Translations under genes and position numbers: made by a program
The notes under the pieces: generated by a model
Told to the model about the DNA's origin: nothing
Database searches by the model: none
Seen by the model: the letters and a program-made list of their open reading frames with translations, nothing else
From: Terfezia claveryi
Lineage: Eukaryota > Ascomycota > Pezizomycetes > Pezizales > Pezizaceae
Assembly: GCA_015179025.1 (NCBI GenBank)
Contig: WHUX01000026.1
Location: forward strand, 186,001 to 250,000
Reading direction: 5' to 3'
DNA length: 64,000 nt
In this document: positions 11,169 through 22,092 of the stretch, in pieces
How positions within the stretch are numbered: the first letter of the stretch is position 1
Layout: every line of letters begins with the position of its first letter

Positions 11169-12801
11169 ATGGGCCCCCTCGGCCAGGTCGTCTCGATTAT
11201 TGGCGGATTATCCTGTCTAACGCTCGTTGCACTGTTGGGTCACATACCCCAATTAAGGTCGGTCGATTCCCTTCATACAGCCTATCCATACATACATACA
11301 TAGATACATAGATAGGTATACATACATAGGTACTTTACCGCTTAAACAGCTGGTGCTAATCTGCCTCTGTACGATTCAGAAACACCCCTGTCGGCTGGAC
11401 ACAAAGATTCCTCCTCAAAATTATCCCCCGATGGCTATACAAGCTGGACTACGCCATCACCGGAGGCTGCTGCTTCTCCTCGGCCAGCCGGTGTGTAAGC
11501 TATCTAATGAATGACAAGCATCCGTTAGTGTTGGTGCGAATAATCTCTCCATCTTACACTGCAGTACATGGGGCCTGAGTATATTGTGGTATATTTGTCT
11601 AGATATTTTATTTAGCGCTGGTCACGGGTGGGCTGGGGATGTTTGTGTATTCGGGGTGGAAGTATTTGCCGTTGAAACATAAGTTAGTTGGTCCTTTTGT
11701 TTTGCTGTTGGGGGGAGGATCTTGCGCATAGATTTACAGAAGACTGACAATGGTAATAGGTTTTTGGTGCCGTTATTCAGTACCTTGCCGTATATCGGCA
11801 TGTACTATGCATCGACGTCAGACCCGGGGATGATCACGAAGGAGAACCACTACTATGCGATGCGAGCGTACCCCTATGACAGAATAAATTTCCAGCCGGG
11901 GGTCGTTTGCCGAACATGCCTGCTATATAAGCCTGCCAGGTCGAAGCATTGTGGAATATGTATGAAACACCTGTCAATTATAATGAGCCGAAGCGGGTAA
12001 CTAAACCAGATACATTGATACAGGCAAAGGATGCGTTGCTAAACATGACCATCACTGTGTACTTACCTCTCTCCGAAAGCTTTTTCACCCAATCAAATAC
12101 CCTAACCACACAGCAATATGTAGATATGGATCAACAACTGCGTCGGCCATAAAAACACGCGGCACTTTCTCGCCTTCCTCACCCTCACCAACATCTTCCT
12201 CACCTACGGTTCTCTCCTCTCATACAGCATCATGAATATCTTCATTCAAAGTCTCCTCCCCAAGAACCGCAAAGTCTCCGACCTCCCCTGGTCTCTCTAC
12301 TTCAAAGGCTGGGGTATCGGCTTCATCCAAGTAACTCCCCTCGCAGCCGTCTTCCTCCTCTCCACCCTCTGCGGCATCCTCAGCTACTCCTTCACCATCT
12401 ACCACCTCTACCTAATCTGGGCCGGCACAACCACCAACGAGACCTTCAAATGGTCAGATTGGGCAGAGGATATCCGCTCGGGAGAGATATACATCGCGAC
12501 AGCAGGTACCCCACTCTACTCCACCCGCGCGCCTCAGCCACTTCCTCATACAGGGGAGGAGAATTTCCGCGCGGAGGCGGAGGCCGATGGATTCTTGCTG
12601 CAGAATCTGACGGAGCCAACGGTGCCGTGGAGGAAGCAGGCAAGGCAGATTCTGGCAAGGGTGCCTATTGGAGGGGATCCAGGGAGGTTGCCGAAGGAGT
12701 TGACGTGGAAGAAGTGTGAAGGCTTGAGGGAGGTGGAGAATATGTATGATTTGGGGTGGAAGGAAAATTTACGAATGGTGTTGTGGCCGAAGGAGATCTA
12801 G
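11169..12801 (+). CDS. swf1: DHHC palmitoyltransferase, Swf1 type
   Basis: Membrane protein S-acyltransferase; Swf1 palmitoylates cysteines next to membrane spans, for example in SNAREs. Start MGPLGQVVSI at 11169. Exons: 11169-11257, 11380-11533, 11603-11686, 11740-11959, 12024-12058 and 12124-12801, giving 419 aa. The fifth exon is only 35 nt and carries the catalytic DHHC. Spliced, the cysteine-rich domain reads CRTCLLYKPARSKHCGIC, KGCVAKHDHHC, IWINNCVGHKNTRHF. Hydrophobic spans flank it: the N-terminal segment, LALVTGGLGMFVYSGW, the segment after the CRD and a final one near ILSYSFTIYHLYLIW. A TTxE-type motif follows (GTTTNETFKWSDW). N-terminal RNTPVGWTQRF also matches Swf1. Intron 1 (122 bp) is twice the usual size because it contains a tetranucleotide repeat. 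Confidence 0.92.
11286..11332. repeat. (CATA)n-type microsatellite inside swf1 intron 1
   Basis: An imperfect CATA/GATA tetranucleotide run fills the middle of the first intron of swf1 (11258-11379) and accounts for that intron's unusual length. Confidence 0.8.
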
Positions 12802-13621
12802 GTGGCTGAGTTGGTGGGTAGAATTGTTGCCAGTTAGGGAGTGCTGGGGATTGTTTATGTACATGCATATTATTCTAAATACCCAGTGAATGGAGATTCA
12901 GGTTGAATAAGTGGGATTTTCAGAAACGTGACAATTTCCGAGCGGCCTAGCAACAAACATAATCTTGTCTGGATCACCACTTCCGCTACAGCATTTGATT
13001 ATTGTTTTGATAGGGCAGCCATACTACTGAGACGGCTATTCCACCTGTAGTGGACATATTCGGCTTGACAACCCGTATAATGTATGTTACTGCACTATGA
13101 CAAAGTATCAGTACCCTAAACTCCCAAGCGACACTTTTATATGCAGCCTTAAGTGGTGCCGCAAGACTAAGATTGAAGACTCAAGATACAAACTAGAGTG
13201 CAAAGATAGCACTTGAAGGTATGTGGTATGCAGTAACTTTGAGCTCCAAATCGCTGGAGACGAGTACGAACGGTAACAAAGTGTGCCCTACCACGCTCAA
13301 AACAACCCCAACTAGATCGCTTACAGGGTAAATACTAATGCGAAATCCAGACAAGAGTTACTTTTGGAGGTGGTGTGCGAACCAGACTAAAAAGAGTATC
13401 CAATCTCACAAGATGTAACTTAACCTATGAACCTAAAACACAGAAAGAAAAATGAAAAAAAAAAAAAGTCACAAACTCCATTCATTCCAGGAATATTAGT
13501 ACCAACGCAAACCCACGCAGTGCTGTGCTGTGCTATGCTGTACTTGGGTATTTGCATTCCAGAATTCCAGTGATACCTCCTTGATATACTCATCAAAACG
13601 TTTTTACAAGCCTGCTTGAGC
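12802..13621. other. Convergent 3' spacer between swf1 and cdc2
   Basis: 820 bp between two stop codons facing each other. It should contain both 3' UTRs. Only short random ORFs and a 13-bp A tract (about 13454-13466) are seen. Confidence 0.6.
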
Positions 13622-14795
13622 TTATAGCTTCCTATAGATCCTGCCGTCATCGCCGTAGTCGGTCAGGAAGTATTCGTGGTGGCAAGCTTGCTTTGCTGAT
13701 ATGCGTCCAGCAGGGTCGTAAACGAGCATGGCCTATTGGAGACTAGGGTTAGTATACATCAAATGGATTGGTAATTCCGAGGGTAATCTCACGTCCAAGA
13801 GGTCGAGACCAGCAGGCTCAAGATTTGGTACCATCTGCTCAGTGTCAACACGCTCCCAGCGAGGGAAGCTGCTCTTGAAGTGCTGGAATGATGAAACGCC
13901 AGGCCAAGTAGTTTCATCTGGAGTGCCTAAAAGTCTAAATGCCGCCAAAATATTAACGTATTAGAAGGCTAGTTGTAGGGAAACTGCTCACCTCTTACGA
14001 GGCTAGAAAATTGCTTACTTGAAGATCTTGAAGATCTCGTCAATCTCCGAGTCACCCTGGAACAGCGCCTTGCGCGTGCACATCTCTGCGAAGATACACC
14101 CAACACTCCACATGTCTACACCAGTGCTGTATTGCTTCCCACCAAGCAAGATCTCCGGTGCCCTATACCACAAAGTGACGACTTCATGGGTATAAGTCCT
14201 CAATGGGACACCGAAAGCACGAGCCAACCCGAAATCCGCCAACTTGAGATTACCCTCCTTGTCAATCAATAAATTCTGGGGCTTCAGGTCTCGGTGCAAA
14301 ATGCGATGGCTATGGCAGTACCGGACACCTTCAACGAGCTGGCTCATGAACCGCTTTACTATTTCGGGACCGAGGCCCATGCCCTGAGGGATGGCTTCCA
14401 TGTACTTCTTAAGATCGAGGTCCAGAAACTCGAAAACCAGGTAGAGTTTCTGTCCATCGGCGTGGACGATGTTGAGGAGCTTTACGATGTTGGGGTCATT
14501 CATCTCCTTGAGAAGCGAAATTTCTCGGATGGCTGTAGATGGGACGCCTTCGTCTTCGGCTTCCAAACGAATTTTCTTGAGGGCCACAATACGCCCCCCA
14601 TGCTTGAGATCTCTAGCTCGGTAAACGACACCATACGTACCTATATACAACATATCTAGTTAGTTACTGGTCAAACCAAATATAAATGCGGCTCCTGAAA
14701 TTGGTCCCAATCCTTGCCAACAAGTATGGAGGTGCATGAGCGAAAACAGAGAGCGTACCTTCACCAATCTTCTCAATTTTTTGGTAGTTCTCCAT
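13622..14795 (-). CDS. cdc2: Cyclin-dependent kinase CDK1/Cdc2 (NimX)
   Basis: Master mitotic serine/threonine kinase, active with cyclins. Start [13 protein letters not shown] at 14795. Exons: 14795-14759, 14640-14019, 13934-13793 and 13732-13622; introns 118, 84 and 60 bp; 303 aa, the usual CDK1 length. Motifs seen: glycine loop [14 protein letters not shown], split by intron 1 after the first base of a glycine codon; catalytic lysine in VALKKIRL; the exact PSTAIRE cyclin-binding helix; [10 protein letters not shown] catalytic loop; DFGLARAFG with T-loop [15 protein letters not shown]; and insert region [10 protein letters not shown]. The C-terminus [15 protein letters not shown] is typical. 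The inhibitory Thr/Tyr in the glycine loop (GTYG) are present. It is divergent from the AlkB gene across about 520 bp. Confidence 0.97.
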
Positions 14796-15313
14796 TTCGA
14801 TTACCTGGACTGTATACAGATATATATTGGCCTATACACGTTTGTTGACAGGGGTGTGAGGGTCGATTTTGCTGATGGATCTCTGTAGGAATTCTCGTTA
14901 GACACAGTATCCATTGCTTAAATAAATAGAAGGACTTGTATACAGAAGACTTGGGCACATTAGCTGGTATGTTGTGACAGAAAAGGGGCTATGCCAGCTG
15001 TCGAAGCTGGTTGTGTTTGTGCCGAAGTGTGTGTATCACGTTAAGTCGAGATTCATGAAGTTGTAAACACTGCCAAGGCCATCTGCAGGGGTCCTTACGC
15101 CTACATGCCAAACAGACTAATTACCTACCACAACCAGACTAGCACCTACCTACGGAGGCTAGGCCTCGTAGAGTGTACCTAGTCTGGTGCACACGTTCCA
15201 TTATTCCACGTTCAGTAGTCACTTTATACATAGCGGTGCATAAGCAAAATTCGGAACTGCCTATTTCGAAACCTTGCAACCGGAAGCTTTTGTCTAGATT
15301 CCTGTACAGCAAA
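14796..15313. promoter_or_regulatory. Divergent promoter between cdc2 and the AlkB-type gene
   Basis: 518 bp head-to-head spacer. The most conspicuous structure is the imperfect palindrome at 15131-15194, listed separately. The in-frame extension upstream of the AlkB ATG has no ATG, so the spacer end is set at 15313. Confidence 0.6.
15131..15194. repeat. Fold-back element with ACCAGACTAG / CTAGTCTGGT arms
   Basis: Perfect 10-bp arms ACCAGACTAG (15133-15142) and CTAGTCTGGT (15179-15188) enclose a second, bulged inverted repeat (CTACGGAGGC with GCCTCGTAG). The right end reads TAGTCTGGTGCACAC, one base short of a 16-mer also found near 49.07 and 51.5 kb. This suggests a member of a small dispersed fold-back family rather than a chance palindrome. 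Confidence 0.65.
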
Positions 15314-16547
15314 ATGGCAGGACCTGCGCTGAAACCTGCCCTTGAACATGCGCATCATTCGCCGCCGGACTCTATTAGGTCACTTCATAAACACTATCAG
15401 AAGGCCCCGGTCGAGTCTCTTGCTTCAGATCCGCGGGTGCTGGACTTCACCAATGTATCAGAGTTTCATAGAAACAGGCTGCATGTAGTTGGGAAGCTTG
15501 GAGGATCTTGTCTGCAGAAAATATTTGACACTTTTGAATCTGGTGCAGCTTCGGTAGATGAAGGGCCAAACATAGAAAATAAAGGAGCTAGTTTGAGTCA
15601 AGAAACAGAAGGACAAGAGGATAGTGGCCGACTTATCTACGAACATGAGCTGGTCCCAGGCATGCCTTCTTTTGCGAGACTTATTGATTCTAACTAACAG
15701 CTCAGATCAGGTCTGCAGTTCGTCCCCTCGCTTCTTCCCTTCTCTTCTCAAAGAGCACTGTTGTCGCGGCTTTGGATGAGAGATCTTTCCAACCCAGTCT
15801 ATCAAACGAACCTACACTTGCACTACCATATTCCCTATCCAAACTGTGAGACATCAACCTTCTTTGGGTATGATGATCCGGAGAAAGTGTTATTACACCC
15901 GAAAGATCCAACAACACACAAGCCATTAACAGTGGCACAGATGATGAGAAAGAAATTGCGGTGGATGACTCTGGGAGGGCAATATGATTGGAGTAGGAAG
16001 TTGTATCCAGAGATGGACACCACGGAAGCGAGAGAACTTCTTGTGTCGCTTCCTCATGATACCGCTACTCTCATACATTCTATTGTACGTTGCTTTATCC
16101 ACTTGCAAGAGGTTGTAGTTCTAAGTTGCCTAGTTCCCAAATTTACACCCCCAGGCTGCAATATCAAATCTATATACCCCTGGAGACACTCTCTCACCAC
16201 ATCGGGACATTTCAGAAGCATCTTCGGCCCCTTTGGCCAGTATAAGTATCGGCACAGACGCTATATTTATCATTGGATTATCTAAAGGCTCACCTGCAGC
16301 CAACGAGGAAGAAGGGAGAATTTTGGTGGTGAGGATTAAATCTGGAGATGTCATACTGATGGGAGGAGAGTCGCGATGGGCGTGGCATTCTGTGCCAAAG
16401 ATTGTACCTACTAATTTGGGAGCTAAAGATAATTCTCTTGAAGAGTGGCCTGGGTCCAGGGATGGTGAATCTGGAGTAAACAAGCTCTGGGTTGGATGGA
16501 TGAAGAATCGGAGGGTCAATTTGAATGTTCGACAAATGTGGGACTAA
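15314..16547 (+). CDS. AlkB-family 2-oxoglutarate/Fe(II) dioxygenase (ALKBH1-like)
   Basis: Oxidative demethylase of the ALKBH1 branch, whose members act on nucleic acids including tRNA. Start MAGPALKPALEH at 15314 is the first in-frame ATG. Exons: 15314-15659, 15711-16111 and 16155-16547 (379 aa). Intron 1 begins with GC (CAG|GCATGC) and ends TCAG; it joins LVPG to LQFVPSLLPF, as the family requires, with a CTAAC branch site. Intron 2 could alternatively use a GTACGT donor at 16085; the later donor (16112) keeps IVRCFIHLQEAAISNLYTPGD, which fits better. Visible motifs: RDLSNPVYQTNLHLHY, LRWMTLGGQYDW, iron ligands in SPHRDISE and in AWHSVPKIV, and the 2-oxoglutarate-binding end RRVNLNVRQMWD. 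The family is sure; the substrate cannot be told from sequence. Confidence 0.9.
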
Positions 16548-17353
16548 GAGCCTAAAATAATACCTCCTAAACATTGTCTGCTAAGATGACATCTAACGAT
16601 TAGAATATATAACTTAAATACCCTTACCACTTCAGTCGCTTCACTTTGTTCATTCATTTTAATCCTCTCTGCTACGGTTCAGCCTTCGGCTTTACTCTGC
16701 CCCGGCTGTTTGCTTAAGCTCGAGGAGTTCAGTCCCGTTGCAGTTTCTTTGGGGATTTATCTTGAATCGTGCACCGGAAAACCTTCCCCCAAACCGCACC
16801 AAGGGATAATGCACACTCCTTGGTTGTCTAATCCGGGTTCATGCATAGAATATTGGGATGAACGGGGCATCTTGCACTCTCTAGGCTCATAGCTTGTGCA
16901 GGACAGAAAGTCGGGTTCAGGGTTTGTTATGGAGGCAAAGGGTCTTCTCTGGGACAGGCGATGAAACAGTGTCTTATTGTCGGTGAGACAAAAACGGTGA
17001 AGGTGAAGTCTATGAGTATATCACAACGTGAGAGTCATGGCAGGTGGCTGTAACCAGTGTCACTGCCAGTGTTGATTGGATCTATATGGCGTTGGGAAAC
17101 GGGCAGTAGGTAGGATCTAGGACAGGGAATGTACAAACCCAGGACGGTAGGCTGAAGAGTAGATTTGTTGCAGCAGATTTCTTCTATGGTATTGATGCTT
17201 GGCTTGCGTGGTATCAGAAATGCGCTGAGATTGATATATAAAGTTATATTCGCAAGAGCTGATAAGAGTTTATGTCACAAGCTAATAATCCCATATCACT
17301 CCTACCGCTTGAAATCGTCGGGTGACTGTTCCTGCGGCACGGCTTAGTGTTTA
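16548..17353. other. Intergenic: AlkB-type gene 3' flank and DUG2 promoter
   Basis: About 800 bp between two plus-strand genes. No ORF resembles a known protein and no repeat or RNA gene stands out. The DUG2 start is uncertain, so part of this stretch may be its 5' UTR or a first exon. Confidence 0.5.
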
Positions 17354-20300
17354 ATGTTCGTGAACTCAAATGCTTCAGATCACGACATTTCCTTCGACAT
17401 CCTCACAACAAACATTTTTAGCCAAAGTAACCAAGAGACCATACCCTACAGCCAAAAGAGGCCCAGGGTTCCACCACGGACCAGACAACCTCCAATATAT
17501 CTGAGCTTCTCTGTGCAGCAGAAATATGATGGGTACTGCTCGGCTAGGCTTGATTTCGAATGAAAGTCCAGAGAGGAGTGAAACCCCATTACCCAAATCC
17601 CTGGGTAAGATGACAGATAGACCCCGCTAAGCCCCTTGTGCGATGACGCTAATACTGTTTCAATTGTAGACAACACTGTGAATGGAAGTATCCATGGACA
17701 ATTCGTCGCTCCTCCCATCCATGGAGATGCTATAGTTACAGATGCCCTTGGGGCGGAAGTAAAATACAATGTCGGGTCTGATGATGGCACTCCTAGGCTA
17801 CTTCATAGAATACAGCAAAATGAGTCAGTTCTGGCGCTCGCAGTCTCCAAGTCATTGGGACTGATATATGCAGGAAGCGGATCTGGGGGAATAATGGTGA
17901 GAGACCGACCAGGAATCTGGTATAATTAGAATTGGACTATGGCTGACTGGGAACTGATAGGCCTGGTCAATAGAGACCTATGAGCCTGTGGCTACAATGA
18001 AAAATCACACCGGAGGAGTGCTTGCCTTGTGCTTATCTGATGACGAGAAGCTACTTTTCTCGAGTGGAGGAGACGCCATTGTGAATGTTTGGGATGCAGT
18101 AGGGTTTAAGTTGCTTTACTCTATCTACTCAACATTCGATGTTGGCGATGTCTTCTGCATTGCATACTCCTCCAGCCTACAGACTGCATATTTTGGAGCC
18201 CAGAATACAAGTGTTCAGGTAGGGCATGTATCTTGAAACTTAAGACTAAAAGGTTGTTCTAACAGAGGAACCCCAGTGGTACGATCTAAAAGCTCGGGAC
18301 CGAGCACCCAAATCAATGCTTAAAAACCATCCATCCCGCAGAAGCCATCGCTTCTTCGACTCTAAAGGTGCAGGAGGGAAGGCCCAACCTCGCATAGATG
18401 AATGCTCTTCGCTACAAGAATCTCGATTGTTGGAGATTTCGCCAATAAATATTGTCCAATACGCTCATTATAGCTATGTTTATTGCATGCAACTGATCAA
18501 GAACCTTGGTGGGTGTGGGGAAGATTGTGAAACTCTCTTCACTGGCGGTGGAGATGGAGATGTGAAGTTGTGGAATATTGATCCTCACACATCTATGATA
18601 ATAGAAAAGCAGACGCTTCACGGAGGTGATTCTGGGGTCTTGAGTATGGCAGTAAGAGAGACATTCCTGTATTGTGGCCTAACCGATGGAGAAATCAATA
18701 TCTGGGATTTGGATACCTTCCAGCTCATCAGGAATGTGAAAGCCCATCACGAGGACATTTTGGCAATGTCTGTACTGGGTAGTAACATATTTACTGGAAG
18801 TGCGAGCGGATTTACACAGGTATCTTACCCTACCTAATTACATCCCTACCTAATTACATACCACGAAGCAGACTGATAATCATATTGGCAGAAATGGAGC
18901 GGAAGTTTTGAGTGCCAGGCTCGTTGGGAAGCCCACCATGGCCTCGTACTGGCTTCTATTGCGTTGACTAGGAATGATAGACTCATATATATCACTGGAG
19001 GGAATGACCAAAGTATCACGATATGGGACGTGAGCCCATATGAGGATGAGAAGTCTCGGTATCCAAAATCTCAAAATGGCAAGTCACCTCCGACTTGACC
19101 TACACAGCCTTTCACTAACCTTATGTAGACCAGCTCTTAAGCGCCCTTGGAAAGCTCGTGTCCTTCCGCACGGTCTCAAATAACCCGCTCTATTTGGAAG
19201 AATGTAGGAGAGGGGCTACATATCTTAAATCTCTATTCAAACGATTCGGAGCTACTGCAACTCTTCTTACAACAGAAGATAATCGAAACCCAGTAGTATT
19301 TGCGCGGTTCAAGGGCACAAACTCCAAGGATACCAAGACCATTCTCTTCTACGGCCACTATGACGTGATTCCCGCCGAACTTCAGTCCAACGATGAATGG
19401 GCTACAAATCCATTCGAGCTCACTGGGGTCAACGGGTATCTCTATGGTCGAGGTGTCTCTGATAACAAAGGACCCTGCCTAGCGGCGCTTTTTGCTGCTG
19501 GAGAACTTGTCCAGGAGCAGGCTTTGGCATCAGACATCGTATTCCTAATCGATGGTGAGGAAGAGTCTGGTAGCAGAGGTTTTGCAAATGCCGTCAGAAA
19601 GAACAAAGAACTGATAGGAAACGTCGATTGGATCCTGTTGGCGAACAGCTACTGGTTGGACGACGAGGTTCCCTGTTTGACATATGGCTTGCGAGGAGTG
19701 ATCCACGCAACGGTGGAAATTGAGAGTGAACAACCAGATCAACATTCTGGTGTGGATGGAAGTAGGCTAAACCGAGAGCCGACAATTGACCTCGTGGGCT
19801 TGTTGGCAAGGCTTACGAGTGACGAGGGTGCCATCCTCATACCTAAATTTTACGATCCTATTTGCCCAGTGACAGAGGCTGAAGAAAAGCGTTATGAAGA
19901 AATAGTGGCAAACTTTCTCAAGAGGGACCCGACTATTGTCAAAGCGGCACTCAGAGACCGCCTGATGAGTAAATGGCGGTTTCCCTCACTCACTATTCAC
20001 AGAGTCAATGTCTCCGGCCCAAGCAACGCAACAATTATCCCGAGATCAGCTTCAGCAGCTATTTCTCTTCGGATCGTCCCTGATCAGCAACTGGGCGATG
20101 TTAAGAAGGCTCTCAAAGATTATCTGACTGAGCAGTTCAAGCGATTTAGAAGTAACAATAAGCTTAAAATCAGCATTGACCATGAGGCAGAGCCATGGCT
20201 AGGCGATCCGGAGAATGAAGCTTTTAGGACACTGGAAAAGGCAATCATGGAAGAGTGGGGTCGAGATGACGGAGTTGGTGGGGGTACCAATACCGGAGCG

Positions 20301-20564
20301 GGCGTCAAGCCGCTGTATATCAGAGAGGGTGGTTCCATTCCGTCTGCACGATTTCTAGAGAAAGAGTTTGGAGCGATGGCGGCGCATCTTCCATGTGGGC
20401 AGGCGAGTGATCACGCGCATTTGGACAATGAGAGGTTGAGATTGAGAAACTTGTATAAGGTAGGTCCTTGGCTAAGTTATATGTTCTCTGGGATAACTTC
20501 TGACTGTTTGGTGTAGAGCAAGGCAATCCTCAAAACGGTGTTTTCTGAGCTTCCCTGGAAGTAG
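17354..20564 (+). CDS. DUG2: DUG2: WD40 plus M20 peptidase subunit of the glutathione-degrading complex
   Basis: DUG2 works with the amidotransferase DUG3 to split the gamma-glutamyl bond of glutathione in the cytosol. Exons: 17354-17467 (uncertain), 17621-17896, 17961-18218, 18277-18819, 18892-19078, 19129-20459 and 20517-20564; 918 aa if the first exon is right. The N-terminal half has WD40 repeats (VLALCLSDDEKLLFSSGGD, TLFTGGGDGDVKLWN, LIYITGGNDQSITIWD). The C-terminal half is an M20 metallopeptidase: TILFYGHYDVIPAEL, YGRGVSDNKGPCLAAL, IDGEEESGSRGF, LANSYWLDDEVPCLTYGLRG and the end TVFSELPWK. The intron at 19079-19128 is a GC-AG intron (ATG|GCAAGT ... TATGTAG) whose removal restores SQNDQLLSALGKLVSFRTVS. 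The N-terminus upstream of 17621 is the weak part: that exon has no ATG of its own upstream of the first repeat. Confidence 0.92.
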
Positions 20565-22092
20565 GCCCTTTGCAGGTACATAATACTATCCGCCTCACAT
20601 GATGTGGATCAAATTCTGCTTCGGGTGTGATTACTTTATTCTTCCGACCGTTTGGAGTCTCTTCTACATTCACATGTATAGTTATATACACTTGTTTAAA
20701 ACATTTTCTCTTTGCATCTTGCTTTATATTGCGGAGATGGTAGATTGGGGTTGTTGTAATACCATCTGCTAAAAAAAAACTGCTTCAAAGATTGATAATT
20801 GCTAGTGGAGGAAAGAGCTGATTAGAAGTGCAATTCATCTTTACAAATACATTGGTGGCTCTGTTGCTGTAAAAGAATCATAATGCAGGTACGCTACATA
20901 GACCATTGAAGACGGAAATTATTCGGTTATCTCTCAAGACGGCAACGTATTTACCTCCAAAACGACGTTGTGTTTCCCGAACTATTATATGCAGCACAAA
21001 CTCTTTAAAAAAAAATAAATAAAAAAAAAACCACCACAGCATTGAGTTCTGTGCGAGATACATCACGGGCCATATTTGTTACTTTTTCAAACGCAGATTG
21101 AGCCCAGATCAAGCAAGCTCGTATAAAGATTTGGCGTCGCAATTGGCTCCAACGTCCCCCATAAAGTGACGACTCGACCCCACTCTCGAAACAAGGCTTC
21201 CCTCCACCCTCACCGGCATGAGACTGCTGGAGGGCTATTGTAACTCACGATGTTATTTTTCAAAGCTCTAAAACTATCTGATGACTTACATATATTAATT
21301 ATTATATACACAGGATATACTGTACATAACCACGCAACCATCAATTATTCCACGTCGACGACCTCCACCTTTCGCCAGTCTCCACCATGTCCATACCCCA
21401 CCCCACCCATGGCACATAGCCGCTCATCTCCATGGGGGAACCTTGGTCAATTGGCCCCAACTGAATAATAATGCAAGGTTCGTTTGCGTCAAAACGTAGC
21501 GAAACGAAGGCCGCACCTTGCAATAATAAAAATAATAGCTCTGGTGAGAAGGGCATTAAATAAAATGGCCAAGATAAAATAATACAAAGTCCCACTGGAA
21601 GCTAGTTAGTCTCTGGAAGCCCAATTTCACAGGGCTGAATTTGACTTAGGCTGCATCGAGGAAATTACACGCCGAAGAATATTCGATTCGCCCCATTATT
21701 ATTATACTCGTCCGCATCCGTGTTGTTCTGTTCTCAACCGTTCTTTCCCTCGAAAGCCATTCTTTTACCGTTCTATCCCCGATTGACCTTGTTGTGATTT
21801 GCGAAGAGCTTCTTAGCTAGGCCACCGGTTCTATAAGTCCCAGTGGAATCCGTTACGCGCGCGAGCGAGCGAGCGAGGGAGCGAGCTGTGCTAATAATTC
21901 TACGATCTTTACTACATACGCTGTCGCTGTCACTCTCACGTTACCGATAAACATCCTGATCAGGTCCACGTCAGGAGAGAATCATCTTTCAGCTTTAACT
22001 ATTTATTTCCTCGCAGTTTTCACTCCAGATTCCCTGAAATCAAACGGCAGCGGGTAATCGAAAACACCGAGAAACAAACCTAATTCATACGC
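20565..22092. other. Intergenic: DUG2 3' flank and mam3 promoter
   Basis: About 1.5 kb. It contains A tracts (20771-20779, 21005-21030) and a short GCGA tetranucleotide run (21857-21886). No supportable gene. The portion next to 22093 is pyrimidine-rich, as is common before fungal start codons. Confidence 0.55.
21857..21886. repeat. (GCGA)n tract in the mam3 promoter region
   Basis: GCGCGC followed by about six GCGA/GGGA units, about 210 bp upstream of the mam3 ATG. Simple sequence; function unknown. Confidence 0.75.

Noticed and set aside
17354..17563. 69-aa ORF as a separate gene
   Set aside because: Better explained as the candidate first exon of DUG2, using a donor after codon 38; a separate small gene has no other support.
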